Positions 8,447-17,173 of a stretch of DNA of 25,869 nt are shown here, piece after piece (within the stretch, counting starts at the first letter, position 1; each line of letters opens with the position of its first letter). Below the pieces are notes generated by a model. It ran no database searches. It was not told the origin of the DNA and was given only the letters and a program-made list of their open reading frames with translations. The stretch is from JAKAGZ01 sp035266865 (GTDB lineage: Bacteria > Bacteroidota > Ignavibacteria > Ignavibacteriales > Ignavibacteriaceae). The stretch lies in the NCBI GenBank assembly GCA_035266865.1, contig DATFMR010000179.1, forward strand, positions 1-25,869. The letters run 5' to 3'. The translations under genes and the position numbers were made by a program.

Positions 8447-9061
8447 TTATTTTTTCATATACTTCCAATTTAATGGTTTACCGTTACTTAGATAATCAAT
8501 TGATGTAGTAATTCTTTTATCTCTAGTGGTTTCAGTTTTGGCTTCTGTGATCCATTCTATGTATTCATTTTTGTGTGATTGGCTAAATTTATCAAATGTT
8601 ATTTTTGCTTTCTTGTTTTTGTTTAATTTGATTCTAAAATAACCTGGAATTTCCAGTTGTTTTCTCACAGTAACTTTTTTCTTTATGGGTGATTTAATTC
8701 CCGGTTCGTTCAACCTGGCTGCCTCTTTTACAATTTTCACGAGTTTAGTTTGCGAAGGTAGATCAGAAATTTTTGTTATTCGACCAAATTGTCCCATTGC
8801 CTGTTGATCGGATGGATTTAATAAACCCTTTTCCTGAAGAATAGCAGCCCGCCAAAATCCAAATGTACAGTGTTCTTTAAATGCGCCCATATTACAAAGA
8901 ATCCCACCTTTGTATAAGAAATTAGGGAAGCTCCATTTAATCTTTTCTTCAACACCAGGGCAGCCTTTGTGAACAGTTTCACGAATAAACGATAAAATTG
9001 GTTTTGCAAAATCCTGTGACTTTGCGATATATGCGTCTACTTTCTTATCCTTTTTTCCCAT
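8447..9061 (-). CDS. YdeI/OmpD-associated family protein with DUF1801 domain
   Basis: This 204-residue cytoplasmic protein has a DUF1801-type domain at about residues 10-115, with CPGVEEKIKWSFPNF (34-48) and CTFGFWRAAIL (65-75). The C-terminal OmdA-like helical domain (about 150-200) contains ITFDKFSQSHKNEYIEW and ends near TSIDYLSNGK. The family has been linked to bacteriocin protection, but its biochemical role is not settled. The start ATG at 9061 is preceded by GGAG, which lies within the last codons of the upstream gene. The genes are 4 bases apart, so translation is probably coupled to the secreted-protein gene. Confidence 0.88.
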   Translation of the reverse strand: MGKKDKKVDAYIAKSQDFAKPILSFIRETVHKGCPGVEEKIKWSFPNFLYKGGILCNMGAFKEHCTFGFWRAAILQEKGLLNPSDQQAMGQFGRITKISDLPSQTKLVKIVKEAARLNEPGIKSPIKKKVTVRKQLEIPGYFRIKLNKNKKAKITFDKFSQSHKNEYIEWITEAKTETTRDKRITTSIDYLSNGKPLNWKYMKK

Positions 9062-9065
9062 TTCT

Positions 9066-9620
9066 TTACTCCTTAACCCAATTCAAATTTATAACAGGGC
9101 TGCCGGGATCTTTAATTTTCCTTAATTCCACTGCAAATTTTTCTTTCAATCTCCAGACCAATGAAGTTGAAAAACTGTTATCAGATTTCTCTGAAATTTT
9201 TCCATACTTTTTAATTAATTTTTCCCGCCATTCAGTATATAAATTTTCAAGTTTTTCCATTCCGTATAAAACAAGTGAAATTTGATTAACTCCTTCGGAT
9301 TTTTCATCTAATAAAACTGTTGCTCTTCCAAATGTATTTCCAAATTTATTGTCCCAGGCAATTTCAGTTTTAATTATACTTACCGGGTTAGCTCCTGATT
9401 TCTTAATTAATTCTTTTGTATCCTTAAAATCCATTCCCCACTTAACGGCAGGAAAAGCCTTTATAAATTGTGATGGATGCGGGATATTTTTTCCCTGATT
9501 TATATTGATTGGGACGAAACTTTGTGTACTATTACTTTGTCCATTAATTACTTCGAGTAATAGAAGCAGAATGATTGGCAGGCTGCTATATTTCAATTTC
9601 ATGGACTTAATAATTCTCAT
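9066..9620 (-). CDS. Secreted protein of unknown function
   Basis: This 184-residue protein has an N-terminal signal peptide (hydrophobic core about residues 13-23, probable cleavage near NGQ at 26-28). The mature part contains VKWGMDFKDTKELIKKSG, two predicted strand segments around FGRATVLLDE and NQISLVLYGM, and a helix that continues into EWREKLIKKYGKISE. This WGxxF/kkYG layout is common in small periplasmic domains that look like repeats of an alpha/beta fold, but no named family is assigned. An AGGA sequence 5 bases before ATG 9620 supports this start over the ATG at residue 7. It lies immediately upstream of the YdeI-like gene. Confidence 0.72.
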   Translation of the reverse strand: MRIIKSMKLKYSSLPIILLLLLEVINGQSNSTQSFVPININQGKNIPHPSQFIKAFPAVKWGMDFKDTKELIKKSGANPVSIIKTEIAWDNKFGNTFGRATVLLDEKSEGVNQISLVLYGMEKLENLYTEWREKLIKKYGKISEKSDNSFSTSLVWRLKEKFAVELRKIKDPGSPVINLNWVKE

Positions 9621-9678
9621 TTAAATCCTGATGATATTTTTTTTAAGATCAAATCATAAAATAATGCTTTAATAAATC

Positions 9679-10125
9679 CTATTCAGTTTTATATGGAGGT
9701 GCTTCAATCGGGAGTTTTTGGCCCGAGTTTACAATTTCAACCGCTTGTGCAAACCTTTTTTGAAATGTTCCCTCAGTTAATCCAGTTGCTATATTTGTTT
9801 GTACCTTCCTTTTGGATACTATTGTAACCTTAGAATTGTTAGTATCTATTTTATCAATCCAGACTCCTATTAAACTCCCTGCCGAAATAAAATTCTGGCC
9901 AACTGTGGTAAGCATATATCCCTGACTTTTATGTTCTTCAATAGTTTCACAACCCTCCCATCTTAAAACTGTCATTGCAATATCCCATGCCTGATCCTGG
10001 TTAACAGGATAAGAAATAGCAGTTCCATCATCTTTGCTTTTAAGTACATCGCTCATAGATGCACAACCGCCAATTGTAAGACTGATGAAAAATAATACGA
10101 TTAGTATTGATTTTATTCCTTTCAT
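9679..10125 (-). CDS. Lipoprotein of unknown function
   Basis: This 148-residue protein has a clean lipoprotein signal peptide (hydrophobic residues 6-18, lipobox IGGC with Cys21) and is probably membrane-anchored in the periplasm. The mature domain has ISYPVNQDQAWDIAMTVLRWEG (37-58) and later NSKVTIVSKRKV, a pattern seen in small DUF3568-like lipoproteins; that link is tentative. Shine-Dalgarno GGAG precedes ATG 10125. It is the first gene of a probable three-gene minus-strand unit with the secreted protein and the YdeI-like gene. Confidence 0.75.
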   Translation of the reverse strand: MKGIKSILIVLFFISLTIGGCASMSDVLKSKDDGTAISYPVNQDQAWDIAMTVLRWEGCETIEEHKSQGYMLTTVGQNFISAGSLIGVWIDKIDTNNSKVTIVSKRKVQTNIATGLTEGTFQKRFAQAVEIVNSGQKLPIEAPPYKTE

Positions 10126-10280
10126 ATCTCTCCGGGGTTATTTTTTAAAAAGATATTTAAATATAAAAAACAGCATAATTATATTAGAAAAATTAACAAG
10201 TTGAAGATAACTTTACAATAATTAAATTAGGATATTCCTTATATAAACCGAACTTTAATTGAGTTCAGTAGAGAACATCA

Positions 10281-10306
10281 AATAATTAATGGTACACCAA
10301 ATTATT
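10281..10306 (-). terminator. Possible hairpin terminator after the GH13 gene
   Basis: Bases 10281-10293 and 10296-10306 form an inverted repeat (7 bp plus 4 bp with a 2-base bulge). It lies just beyond the stop of the large glycoside hydrolase gene on the - strand. No clear T-run follows, so termination is not certain. The rest of 10126-10319 is AT-rich, holds no gene that I can see, and must contain the promoter of the lipoprotein at 10125. Confidence 0.3.
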
Positions 10307-10319
10307 AAACGTGATCTAA

Positions 10320-13300
10320 TTAGGTACTAATTTCAGCTTTCTTTTTTATTGTTTTTTTTACAGGTTTTCCGTTTTTGCTCAACAAAGATTTCTTCATTTC
10401 TGCAATTTCATAGCCCGAGTCTTTTGCATTTTCCTTTAACATATTAAAGAAAAGAAAACGACTTTTTATGCTATCCAGTATTTCCTTTTCTTTCTGCTTC
10501 TCATCTTTAAATAATTCTATCATTGACAGAATTAATAACCAATTTAACAGATCTTCGAAACTTTCTTTATGGAGATACATATTTCCTTTGTAGCTATGAA
10601 TATTTAACAATACGGACATACTTTTCCCATAAAGAATATCAGAAAAATAGATTACATTTTTCTCTTTATTATTAATTATATCGATTCTGTTCCTCCAGAG
10701 ATGGAGTTTTTCGTTTGAAATTAAGGACTTAATTAAATAGATTTTTTTATAGGATTCATCATTTGACAAGCCCTGCCCGGAAAAGTATTTATTCAATATT
10801 TTGTATGTGTCAATTTTATCAAAAAGATAAGATATTTGTGCACCGTGATTATAAATATTTTCAAGGAAAATCAGGGGCAAAAGTGTTCTAAATAAATTTT
10901 CAGGTATCATTTTAATCAGTTCTTTCTGCCAATTTGGCTTTCTATTACTACTTTTATTTTTGTTATTAAATCCATTTATACCTTTAAGGGAAAGTAAATC
11001 CGTATTTAACGATTTTATGATCTCATCAGAATTTATTTTGGTTCCGTTCAGTATGTTTATTTTATTAACTACGTCATGAATCTTTTCATATAATCCCGAG
11101 GATATTTCTTCTTTTTTGCCGTCAATAAAATTTTCAATGTTGTTTAAGAAATCCGGGTTAAGTAATTTAGCAAATGATTCCTGTACAGGTTTTAAATTTA
11201 ATTCAAATAAAGCAGCCTGAATTGAACTGACTCCGTTTCCATTGAGAAAATAATTTAACCTCTCATAAGTACCATCGGAATCATAAATTTCTTTAAAGTC
11301 CAGCAATAACCTGTATTGATAACCTTCCAGATTAAAATGAAGGCCGTTATGTGAAATTTGTTCGCCGGAAATTAAATATTCCAGATTGCTTTTATGATCG
11401 CGATAGGTGTAAAAATATTTATCTGAAGTTTTAATATCCAAAGCCTCGGATATGCTTTTTGATCTGAAATTTCCTTCTGTTTCAAAATTAATTTTAATGG
11501 CACTATGACTTATTTCTCCACTACATCTTTCATATGCATTATTATAAATTACAAGAGCCTTTTCATCTCCATGCTTGTTGGAAAATGCCAAAACATTTTC
11601 GTTTAGAAATCCTCTATCATCAAAGAAATCAAAAAATTCAAAATCCTGAACCTGGCTGAACAAATACCTCTTTTTCATTAGCGGAAAAATTTCTTTTTCG
11701 TGCCTCCTGATCAATTCCGAATCAGGGAGTTCATTGTAATAGGCTCTTTTATATTCCATGCCATATTTCTCTTTATAGCCTTCTATCTGACCATGACCAA
11801 ACATCGGAAGCCCTGGAAGCGTAACAACCAAAACAGCAACTCCAAAATATTTATCTCCGTTTCCAAATTGATTTAATGCCGTATCTTCATCGGGGTTACT
11901 CATAAAGTTTACGTATCTTTTTAATATTTCAGGATTAAATTCAAGTGTATTTTTAATTAGTTCTCTGTATTTATTATTTTCTTCTTTCATCATCATATGC
12001 ATAAAGGCACTGTTGTAAACACGATGCATTCCAAGCGTTCTTACAAAATATCCTTCCATTAACCAGAATGCTTCGGCAAGCAGGAGTGTTTCGGGCATTT
12101 CAAGGTTCATTCTGTCCACAACTTCTCTCCAAAATTCTTTTGGCATTACAAAATCAAAATTTGATCTTGTCATTGAGAAATCTGATCTGGAGGGAATTGC
12201 ACCCCCGGTTCCGGGTTGGGGGAACCAGAGTCTTGCATAGTGTTTTTTTGTAAGAGTCATTGCAGCATCAAATCTTATGACAGGAGTTTTATTAGCTACG
12301 TGTTTTATTGTTTGATATAATGCTTCTCTTACTTCGGGATTTAGTAAATTCAATTGTGCTGTGTCGTTCCACGGCATTGAGGTTCCATCATTACCATGAT
12401 AGATGTACCTGATATGTCCTGTTAGATTATCCTTTCTCTGGAAAACTACCGCTGCATCCTGATGTGTATAATATTTATCTTCAATTCGTATTTCAATTCT
12501 TGGATCGTCTGAAAGATTCGGTCCGTTAAATGTATAATTTGGAAATGGAGGAAATTCCGATTGAACAAAATAATCAGGTTTTTCAATTACCCATTTTGAA
12601 AAAATTCCGACGTGATTTGGTACCATATCACTTGCTAATCTGATTCCTCTCTGCCACGCACGGTATTTCAAATTTTCAAAAGCATTTTCTCCGCCGATTT
12701 CTCCGGCAATAACATAATCATATAATGAATAAGCTGAAGCCGCTGCTTCGGGATTTCCTGTCATCTGCTTAATTTTTTTTGAAGCACTGCTTCTTTCCCA
12801 GATTCCAATGAGCCAGAGAGCAGTAAAATTCCATCTTGCCAGATCATCAAGTTCTTCATCTGGAATTTGGTCCATAGTTCTGATCTCACGATTATATTTT
12901 CTTGAAAGCTGATCGAGCCAGACATATATATTTTTTGCAATCATCACGACCTGCGGCATCCAGTCAACATCCCGGGTAAATTTTTCATATTCCTGGTAAA
13001 AGTAGCTGCTTTCTGCTTCGGATAAAATTTCTCCGGATTTTATTTTATCCCGGATCAATCTATAAAAATCGATATCATATTCAGGAACCGGAGGCGTTGA
13101 TTTTTGAAATCCTCCTATTTTAAAAATTCCGGCATCTTCGGCAAAAAGATCTTTGCTTAATAAAAGCCTGTTTCCGAATTTTTCATAAATATAAATGCCC
13201 CAATGCTTTTGTATATAATTTAGCTGATCATCCAGGTTATTTGGATTTGATATTATAGGCATCATTAAAAACTGAGTTAGCGGAAGGTTTTCACTTCCAA

Positions 13301-13910
13301 ATGGTTTTTCCTTTTGAAAAAAACTCCCTGTTTCATCCAACAATTTTTTGTATTGTGTTTTATTCTTTAATCCTTCATCAGAATAAATTTCATTTAATGC
13401 TTCAGTAGCAGGATTACTGTTACTGATATTTAAAAGAATCAGCTCTTCAAGAACAATTTCCCGATTGTCTTTGCCGCCGGTTGTATCATTTAAATATTCT
13501 ACAATTGATTTCTTCTTTTCTGCTATTTGGGGAGGAGGAAAATCCGCAACGAATTGAACCAGTACATTTTCAAAATATGTGGTTCCGGTTTTGTCAGCTA
13601 AATAATTAATGGCGCGTTTGAATACACCACTATTTTCTTTTTCATATTCACGAATTATAAAATGTGATATCTCATGTAAAAGTCCGGTAGCATTAATTTG
13701 GCCCGGGGTTACAATTTTATCCGGGGAACTCTCCGATCTTCTTTTTGAATTTATTTTTTGAGCTAAATCCCTGGCTAGCCGGAAATTTCCAATTATGATA
13801 TCTCCATTCAGAGAGAAAAGGGAAGTAGCAATTTCGTACTTAATTCTTGCTTCTTTTAGTATTTGGAATTCAAATCTGAGCATTATTTTGCGGATGTTTA
13901 TTTTCGGCAT
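10320..13910 (-). CDS. Large cytoplasmic GH13 (alpha-amylase family) glycoside hydrolase
   Basis: This 1196-residue protein has no signal peptide, so it probably acts inside the cell on an alpha-glucan such as glycogen or on a related disaccharide. Residues 1-330 form an N-terminal helical region of unknown role. The GH13 barrel spans about 355-790. Region I is D428-MVP-N432-H433, region II carries the nucleophile D548 in RFDAA, and region III has the acid/base E613 in LLAEAFW. Region IV reads SNPDED, with D674 as the third carboxylate and Pro673 where most relatives have His. Residues 800-880 look like the usual C-terminal beta-sandwich. A further 300 residues, mostly helical, have no recognisable domain. 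Specificity cannot be told. It lies 121 bases downstream of the amidoligase operon, on the same strand. Confidence 0.88.
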   Translation of the reverse strand: MPKINIRKIMLRFEFQILKEARIKYEIATSLFSLNGDIIIGNFRLARDLAQKINSKRRSESSPDKIVTPGQINATGLLHEISHFIIREYEKENSGVFKRAINYLADKTGTTYFENVLVQFVADFPPPQIAEKKKSIVEYLNDTTGGKDNREIVLEELILLNISNSNPATEALNEIYSDEGLKNKTQYKKLLDETGSFFQKEKPFGSENLPLTQFLMMPIISNPNNLDDQLNYIQKHWGIYIYEKFGNRLLLSKDLFAEDAGIFKIGGFQKSTPPVPEYDIDFYRLIRDKIKSGEILSEAESSYFYQEYEKFTRDVDWMPQVVMIAKNIYVWLDQLSRKYNREIRTMDQIPDEELDDLARWNFTALWLIGIWERSSASKKIKQMTGNPEAAASAYSLYDYVIAGEIGGENAFENLKYRAWQRGIRLASDMVPNHVGIFSKWVIEKPDYFVQSEFPPFPNYTFNGPNLSDDPRIEIRIEDKYYTHQDAAVVFQRKDNLTGHIRYIYHGNDGTSMPWNDTAQLNLLNPEVREALYQTIKHVANKTPVIRFDAAMTLTKKHYARLWFPQPGTGGAIPSRSDFSMTRSNFDFVMPKEFWREVVDRMNLEMPETLLLAEAFWLMEGYFVRTLGMHRVYNSAFMHMMMKEENNKYRELIKNTLEFNPEILKRYVNFMSNPDEDTALNQFGNGDKYFGVAVLVVTLPGLPMFGHGQIEGYKEKYGMEYKRAYYNELPDSELIRRHEKEIFPLMKKRYLFSQVQDFEFFDFFDDRGFLNENVLAFSNKHGDEKALVIYNNAYERCSGEISHSAIKINFETEGNFRSKSISEALDIKTSDKYFYTYRDHKSNLEYLISGEQISHNGLHFNLEGYQYRLLLDFKEIYDSDGTYERLNYFLNGNGVSSIQAALFELNLKPVQESFAKLLNPDFLNNIENFIDGKKEEISSGLYEKIHDVVNKINILNGTKINSDEIIKSLNTDLLSLKGINGFNNKNKSSNRKPNWQKELIKMIPENLFRTLLPLIFLENIYNHGAQISYLFDKIDTYKILNKYFSGQGLSNDESYKKIYLIKSLISNEKLHLWRNRIDIINNKEKNVIYFSDILYGKSMSVLLNIHSYKGNMYLHKESFEDLLNWLLILSMIELFKDEKQKEKEILDSIKSRFLFFNMLKENAKDSGYEIAEMKKSLLSKNGKPVKKTIKKKAEIST

Positions 13911-13998
13911 ATTTTACAATATAATAAATCTTTTGGCAAAATTTGAATGCAAATTAATTGCAAAATAAAATTCTGCGAGAAGATTATAGTAAAAATAT

Positions 13999-14015
13999 TT
14001 AGAAAACTTTCTAAG
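13999..14015 (-). terminator. Possible intrinsic terminator between the ATP-grasp operon and the GH13 gene
   Basis: A 7-bp perfect inverted repeat (TTAGAAA / TTTCTAA, 2-base centre) lies 17 bases after the stop of the last operon gene on the - strand and is followed by ATATTTTT. The stem is AT-rich. It could partly separate transcription of the operon from the GH13 gene. The remainder of 13911-14031 is AT-rich without a gene. Confidence 0.35.
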
Positions 14016-14031
14016 AAATAATTATAAAATG

Positions 14032-15210
14032 TTATTTTTTATAATAAGCTATGCTAGAGCCTACCCATGTTCTGTTTTTGTTGTGATCTACTCCCATCAT
14101 TTTACCTTTACTCATTCTAACCAGGTTATTAACAAGTAATGGTTTTTTATCCCATAAATACATCATTCTGATTTCCACTTTTGAGTTTACGTCTAACGTC
14201 TTTATTAATGGAGCATATTTAATTTTTTGCTGAAGAATATAATTATTTCTGTCTTTCACAGAATCTAGAAATTCTTTAGTCAGTTCCACCTCCACTCCAT
14301 GGCCTGCAAACGAATAAAGCGGTTTTAAAACATAATTTTGCAGGTCTTCCGGATAACTTTTTAAATCATTTAAGAAAAAGCAATTTGGGTTATACACGTT
14401 TTTTAAAAATGGAAGAGAGTGCTTACTTATCCTGAAAAACCAATTTGGATGGCCTGCCCATTCCACTTTAAGCTCATCAAAAATTGGAAATTTTATTTCA
14501 AGATTTTTTCGTTGCAATTCATCAAAAATAACGCGGTTGTAAATTCTTTCAATTCTGATTCTTTTTCTTTCCTTTTCGTAGAATAGCTTTTTATCTTTTT
14601 GAAAAATTTCTTGTATATCAACGGTCTTAATACCGGTTAATTTTTCTGTAACAGCAAAATCAATTCTTGTCTTTTGTTCGTCCGGGGAAATTTCCATCAA
14701 TATTACATTTTCAGGATCATGATTCCCTATGAGTGTATTTTTTAAGAGAATCTGATAAGAATCAAAATCCAGATTGTTAAAAAATGCAGAAAAATTATCA
14801 GGTATTGAGAAATGCTTTCTAAATTTCTGGTTCAACAAAAACTGGTAACCATATAAAGAAGGAAATCCTTGTAATTCAATTAGCATGGGGACATAATTTC
14901 CAAAATCATTTTTACATATAGCAAAATCAATTTGTAAAAAAAGTGGATGAGAATTTTCACCAGGAACGTTTAATTCACTTGGTATGGCATTTAATGAATG
15001 CTTTCTGAATTCTTCAGTCGATAATTGTGAAATAATCTGATCTCCAGCCCTTATTAGTTCATTTTTTAATTCTTCAGATATAAATATAGGTGTCTCAGAA
15101 ACTCGAAAATCGGCCGGGTACCTGACTGTTGAATTAAGATCAGCTAAAAAATTGTTGTATGCAGATTGTGAAAATTCTGCATTATATTTTGCACGTAAGT
15201 CAGGAATCAT
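14032..15210 (-). CDS. ATP-grasp-like ligase with circularly permuted motif order
   Basis: The family is not named with certainty. The 392 residues carry signs of an ATP-grasp fold in reversed order. The metal-site pattern normally near the C-terminus appears early: FLQIDFAIC with D95, then IELQGFPSLYGYQ with E112. The ATP-binding lysine and glycine-rich loop appear late: YVLKPLYSFAGHGVEVE with K296 and G303/G305, followed by YILQQKI and EIRMMYLW. The C-terminus has VRMSKGKMMGVDH. This order fits circularly permuted ATP-grasp enzymes, which join a carboxylate to an amine using ATP. It is the last gene of the operon, starting 6 bases after the GATase stop with no Shine-Dalgarno site, so translation is probably coupled. 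The ligase role is inference. Confidence 0.65.
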   Translation of the reverse strand: MIPDLRAKYNAEFSQSAYNNFLADLNSTVRYPADFRVSETPIFISEELKNELIRAGDQIISQLSTEEFRKHSLNAIPSELNVPGENSHPLFLQIDFAICKNDFGNYVPMLIELQGFPSLYGYQFLLNQKFRKHFSIPDNFSAFFNNLDFDSYQILLKNTLIGNHDPENVILMEISPDEQKTRIDFAVTEKLTGIKTVDIQEIFQKDKKLFYEKERKRIRIERIYNRVIFDELQRKNLEIKFPIFDELKVEWAGHPNWFFRISKHSLPFLKNVYNPNCFFLNDLKSYPEDLQNYVLKPLYSFAGHGVEVELTKEFLDSVKDRNNYILQQKIKYAPLIKTLDVNSKVEIRMMYLWDKKPLLVNNLVRMSKGKMMGVDHNKNRTWVGSSIAYYKK

Positions 15211-15216
15211 AATAAT

Positions 15217-16026
15217 TTAAGCGTGAGTTACAGTTAGTTTGTTTATTGCCTGGTTAAGGAAATTAGGAAGAATGGTTTTCCGGGTAAGTATAATTTTATC
15301 GGGTTGATCAATATATTTAAGCATCTCAAAATATTTTTCTTCACCATATTTCTCAGTTACCTGTTTTCTCCTTTCTTCTTTCTTTAAATGATAACGCATA
15401 CTTCCCGGGTCGGCTTCAGGATGAAACTGTGTGCCGGCAATTTCATCGTTTATCCTGACGGCCATAATAGCTTTTTGTCCGGTTTCATCTTCAAATTCCG
15501 TGGAAAGAATTTTGGCTCCCAATTCATCAAGGACTTTATTATTCTTATTAATAACCTGGTAAGTTCTGAAATCTGCTGCGTAAAGTGGGTCGGGCAAGCC
15601 TTTAAAGATAATATCATTCTTTCCTTCATCAGTAAGACTGAATGGAATCACACCAAAAGAATCTACCGGACGTTTATTAACGTCTGCAAATTTATAATAA
15701 CGGGTCATCAACTGGAATGAATGACAAATAAAGAAAACAAATTTTTTATCATCATTATTTTTTTCATTAGAATTATTTATTTGGTCCAAAAGATTAAAAT
15801 ATTTCTTCTCCCACGATTTACCTTCACCATCAAATGGATCACCGGGACCGCCGGAAGAAATAAAAATATCATAATTCATTTCCGGGATTTCATCTTTGTA
15901 CCTGGTTTCAAAATGATCAAATGGCAGTTCAGCTTCAACAAGAATCTGTTTTATACAGCGAATTCCTTCATTAGGTTCATTGTCATAAAGATCAATAATT
16001 GCCGCTTTTATAACATTTTTAGACAT
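15217..16026 (-). CDS. Class-I glutamine amidotransferase-like protein
   Basis: The protein has a class-I GATase fold, as in the glutamine-hydrolysing half of GMP synthase and in free-standing gamma-glutamyl hydrolases. I chose ATG 16026 (269 residues) over the TTG one codon upstream because GGAG lies 6 bases before it. Counting from this start, the oxyanion segment SSGGPGDPFDGEG lies at about 57-69, the nucleophile is Cys101 in FFICHSFQLM, and the catalytic His202 and Glu204 are in TQFHPEADP. A C-terminal tail of about 60 charged residues follows. No synthetase domain is fused. It may feed ammonia to a partner ligase or cleave a gamma-glutamyl bond. It lies 18 bases after the YbdK-type ligase gene and 6 bases before the permuted ATP-grasp. 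Confidence 0.85.
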   Translation of the reverse strand: MSKNVIKAAIIDLYDNEPNEGIRCIKQILVEAELPFDHFETRYKDEIPEMNYDIFISSGGPGDPFDGEGKSWEKKYFNLLDQINNSNEKNNDDKKFVFFICHSFQLMTRYYKFADVNKRPVDSFGVIPFSLTDEGKNDIIFKGLPDPLYAADFRTYQVINKNNKVLDELGAKILSTEFEDETGQKAIMAVRINDEIAGTQFHPEADPGSMRYHLKKEERRKQVTEKYGEEKYFEMLKYIDQPDKIILTRKTILPNFLNQAINKLTVTHA

Positions 16027-16047
16027 CAATTTCTCCGGTAGTTCTGT

Positions 16048-17157
16048 TTAATTAATTCCCAGGCTTGTTTCTTCAACTATGTAATCGACAACGCTTTTTA
16101 AATCGCTGGTTTTTTCCCAAACTGCAACCTGTCTGTCTGCTCCGGTTCCGTTTTCTAGTATCCAATTAATATAATTGATTTCATTACGTGATCCGAGTTC
16201 ATCAAGTACATCGTCCACAAACTCAATCAGTTCTTTTATTAGAATTTTTACATCGACTTCTTCTTTTTTTCCAAAATCTATTAATTTACCTGAAATTCCA
16301 TAACGTGCAGCGCGCCACTTGTTTTCATTAAGTAGAAGTCGCCGGTAAAGTCTAAACCCCAGGTTCTGTTTTATAAGTTTGTAAAGTTTGGCTACAACTG
16401 CCTGGCACAATGCAGCAAGAGCAATCGTTTCATCTACTCTCATTGGTATATCACATATTCTGAATTCCAGAGTTTCAAAATATGGATGTGCACGTATATC
16501 CCACCAGATCTTCTTTGCATCGTCAATACACTTAGTTTTGATCAACAATTTTATATAATTATCATATTCAGCCAGACTTGTAAAATGATCAGGAATCCCT
16601 GTGCGAGGAAATCTATCAAAAATTTTGCTCCTGTATGATTTGAAGCCAGTATTTCTACCAACCCAGAAAGGTGAATTTGTTGAGAGTGCGAAAATGTGGG
16701 GAAGAAAATATCTTGCGGCATTCATAATGTGCATTGCAGTTTCGCGATCATCAACACCAACATGAACGTGTAAACCAAAAATCAAATTGGCGCGTGCCAC
16801 CTGTTGCATATCAGTAACAATATTGTGATATCTGGGATTATCAGTAATCTCCTGATTCTTCCAGTCAGAAAAAGGATGGGTACCGGATGCGGCAATTTTT
16901 AATTTTTTGCTTTCAGCCAGATTACATAGATTCTTCCTTAATTCTGCAACTTCCTTTCTTGCTTGCTGAATATTTTCGCAAACTCCGGTACCCATCTCTA
17001 CAACCGATTGATGCATTTCCGGTTTTGCGCTTTCTTTTAAAATTGATTTACCATCTTCCAGTATTTGTTGAATATGTGAACGCAGTTCTCTTGTTTCCGG
17101 ATCAATTATCTGAAATTCTTCTTCAATTCCTAAAGTAAATAGTTTTTTAGTTGTCAT
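16048..17157 (-). CDS. ybdK: YbdK-type carboxylate-amine ligase (glutamate-cysteine ligase family 2)
   Basis: This 369-residue protein belongs to the GCS2 family, which uses ATP to join the gamma-carboxyl of glutamate or a similar acid to an amine. The opening TLGIEEEFQIID (8-19) is the metal/ATP-binding signature, and HQSVVEMGTGVCENI (48-62), FGLHVHVGV and TLEFRICDIPM are also conserved. The length fits E. coli YbdK (372 residues), which has weak glutamate-cysteine ligase activity; true substrates of this branch are mostly unknown. ATG 17157 lies 16 bases after the stop of the ATP-grasp gene. An AAAGGA sequence is further upstream than ideal. Confidence 0.93.
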   Translation of the reverse strand: MTTKKLFTLGIEEEFQIIDPETRELRSHIQQILEDGKSILKESAKPEMHQSVVEMGTGVCENIQQARKEVAELRKNLCNLAESKKLKIAASGTHPFSDWKNQEITDNPRYHNIVTDMQQVARANLIFGLHVHVGVDDRETAMHIMNAARYFLPHIFALSTNSPFWVGRNTGFKSYRSKIFDRFPRTGIPDHFTSLAEYDNYIKLLIKTKCIDDAKKIWWDIRAHPYFETLEFRICDIPMRVDETIALAALCQAVVAKLYKLIKQNLGFRLYRRLLLNENKWRAARYGISGKLIDFGKKEEVDVKILIKELIEFVDDVLDELGSRNEINYINWILENGTGADRQVAVWEKTSDLKSVVDYIVEETSLGIN

Positions 17158-17173
17158 AAGATTATGTAATACT

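Noticed and set aside
13662..13674. HExxH-like motif (LLHEISH, residues 79-83) near the N-terminus of the GH13 protein, which might suggest a fused zinc protease.
   Set aside because: From memory, relatives of this long GH13 type have a similar helix without the first His (of the type GLIDEILH), so the match looks accidental. No third metal ligand or protease fold is visible.
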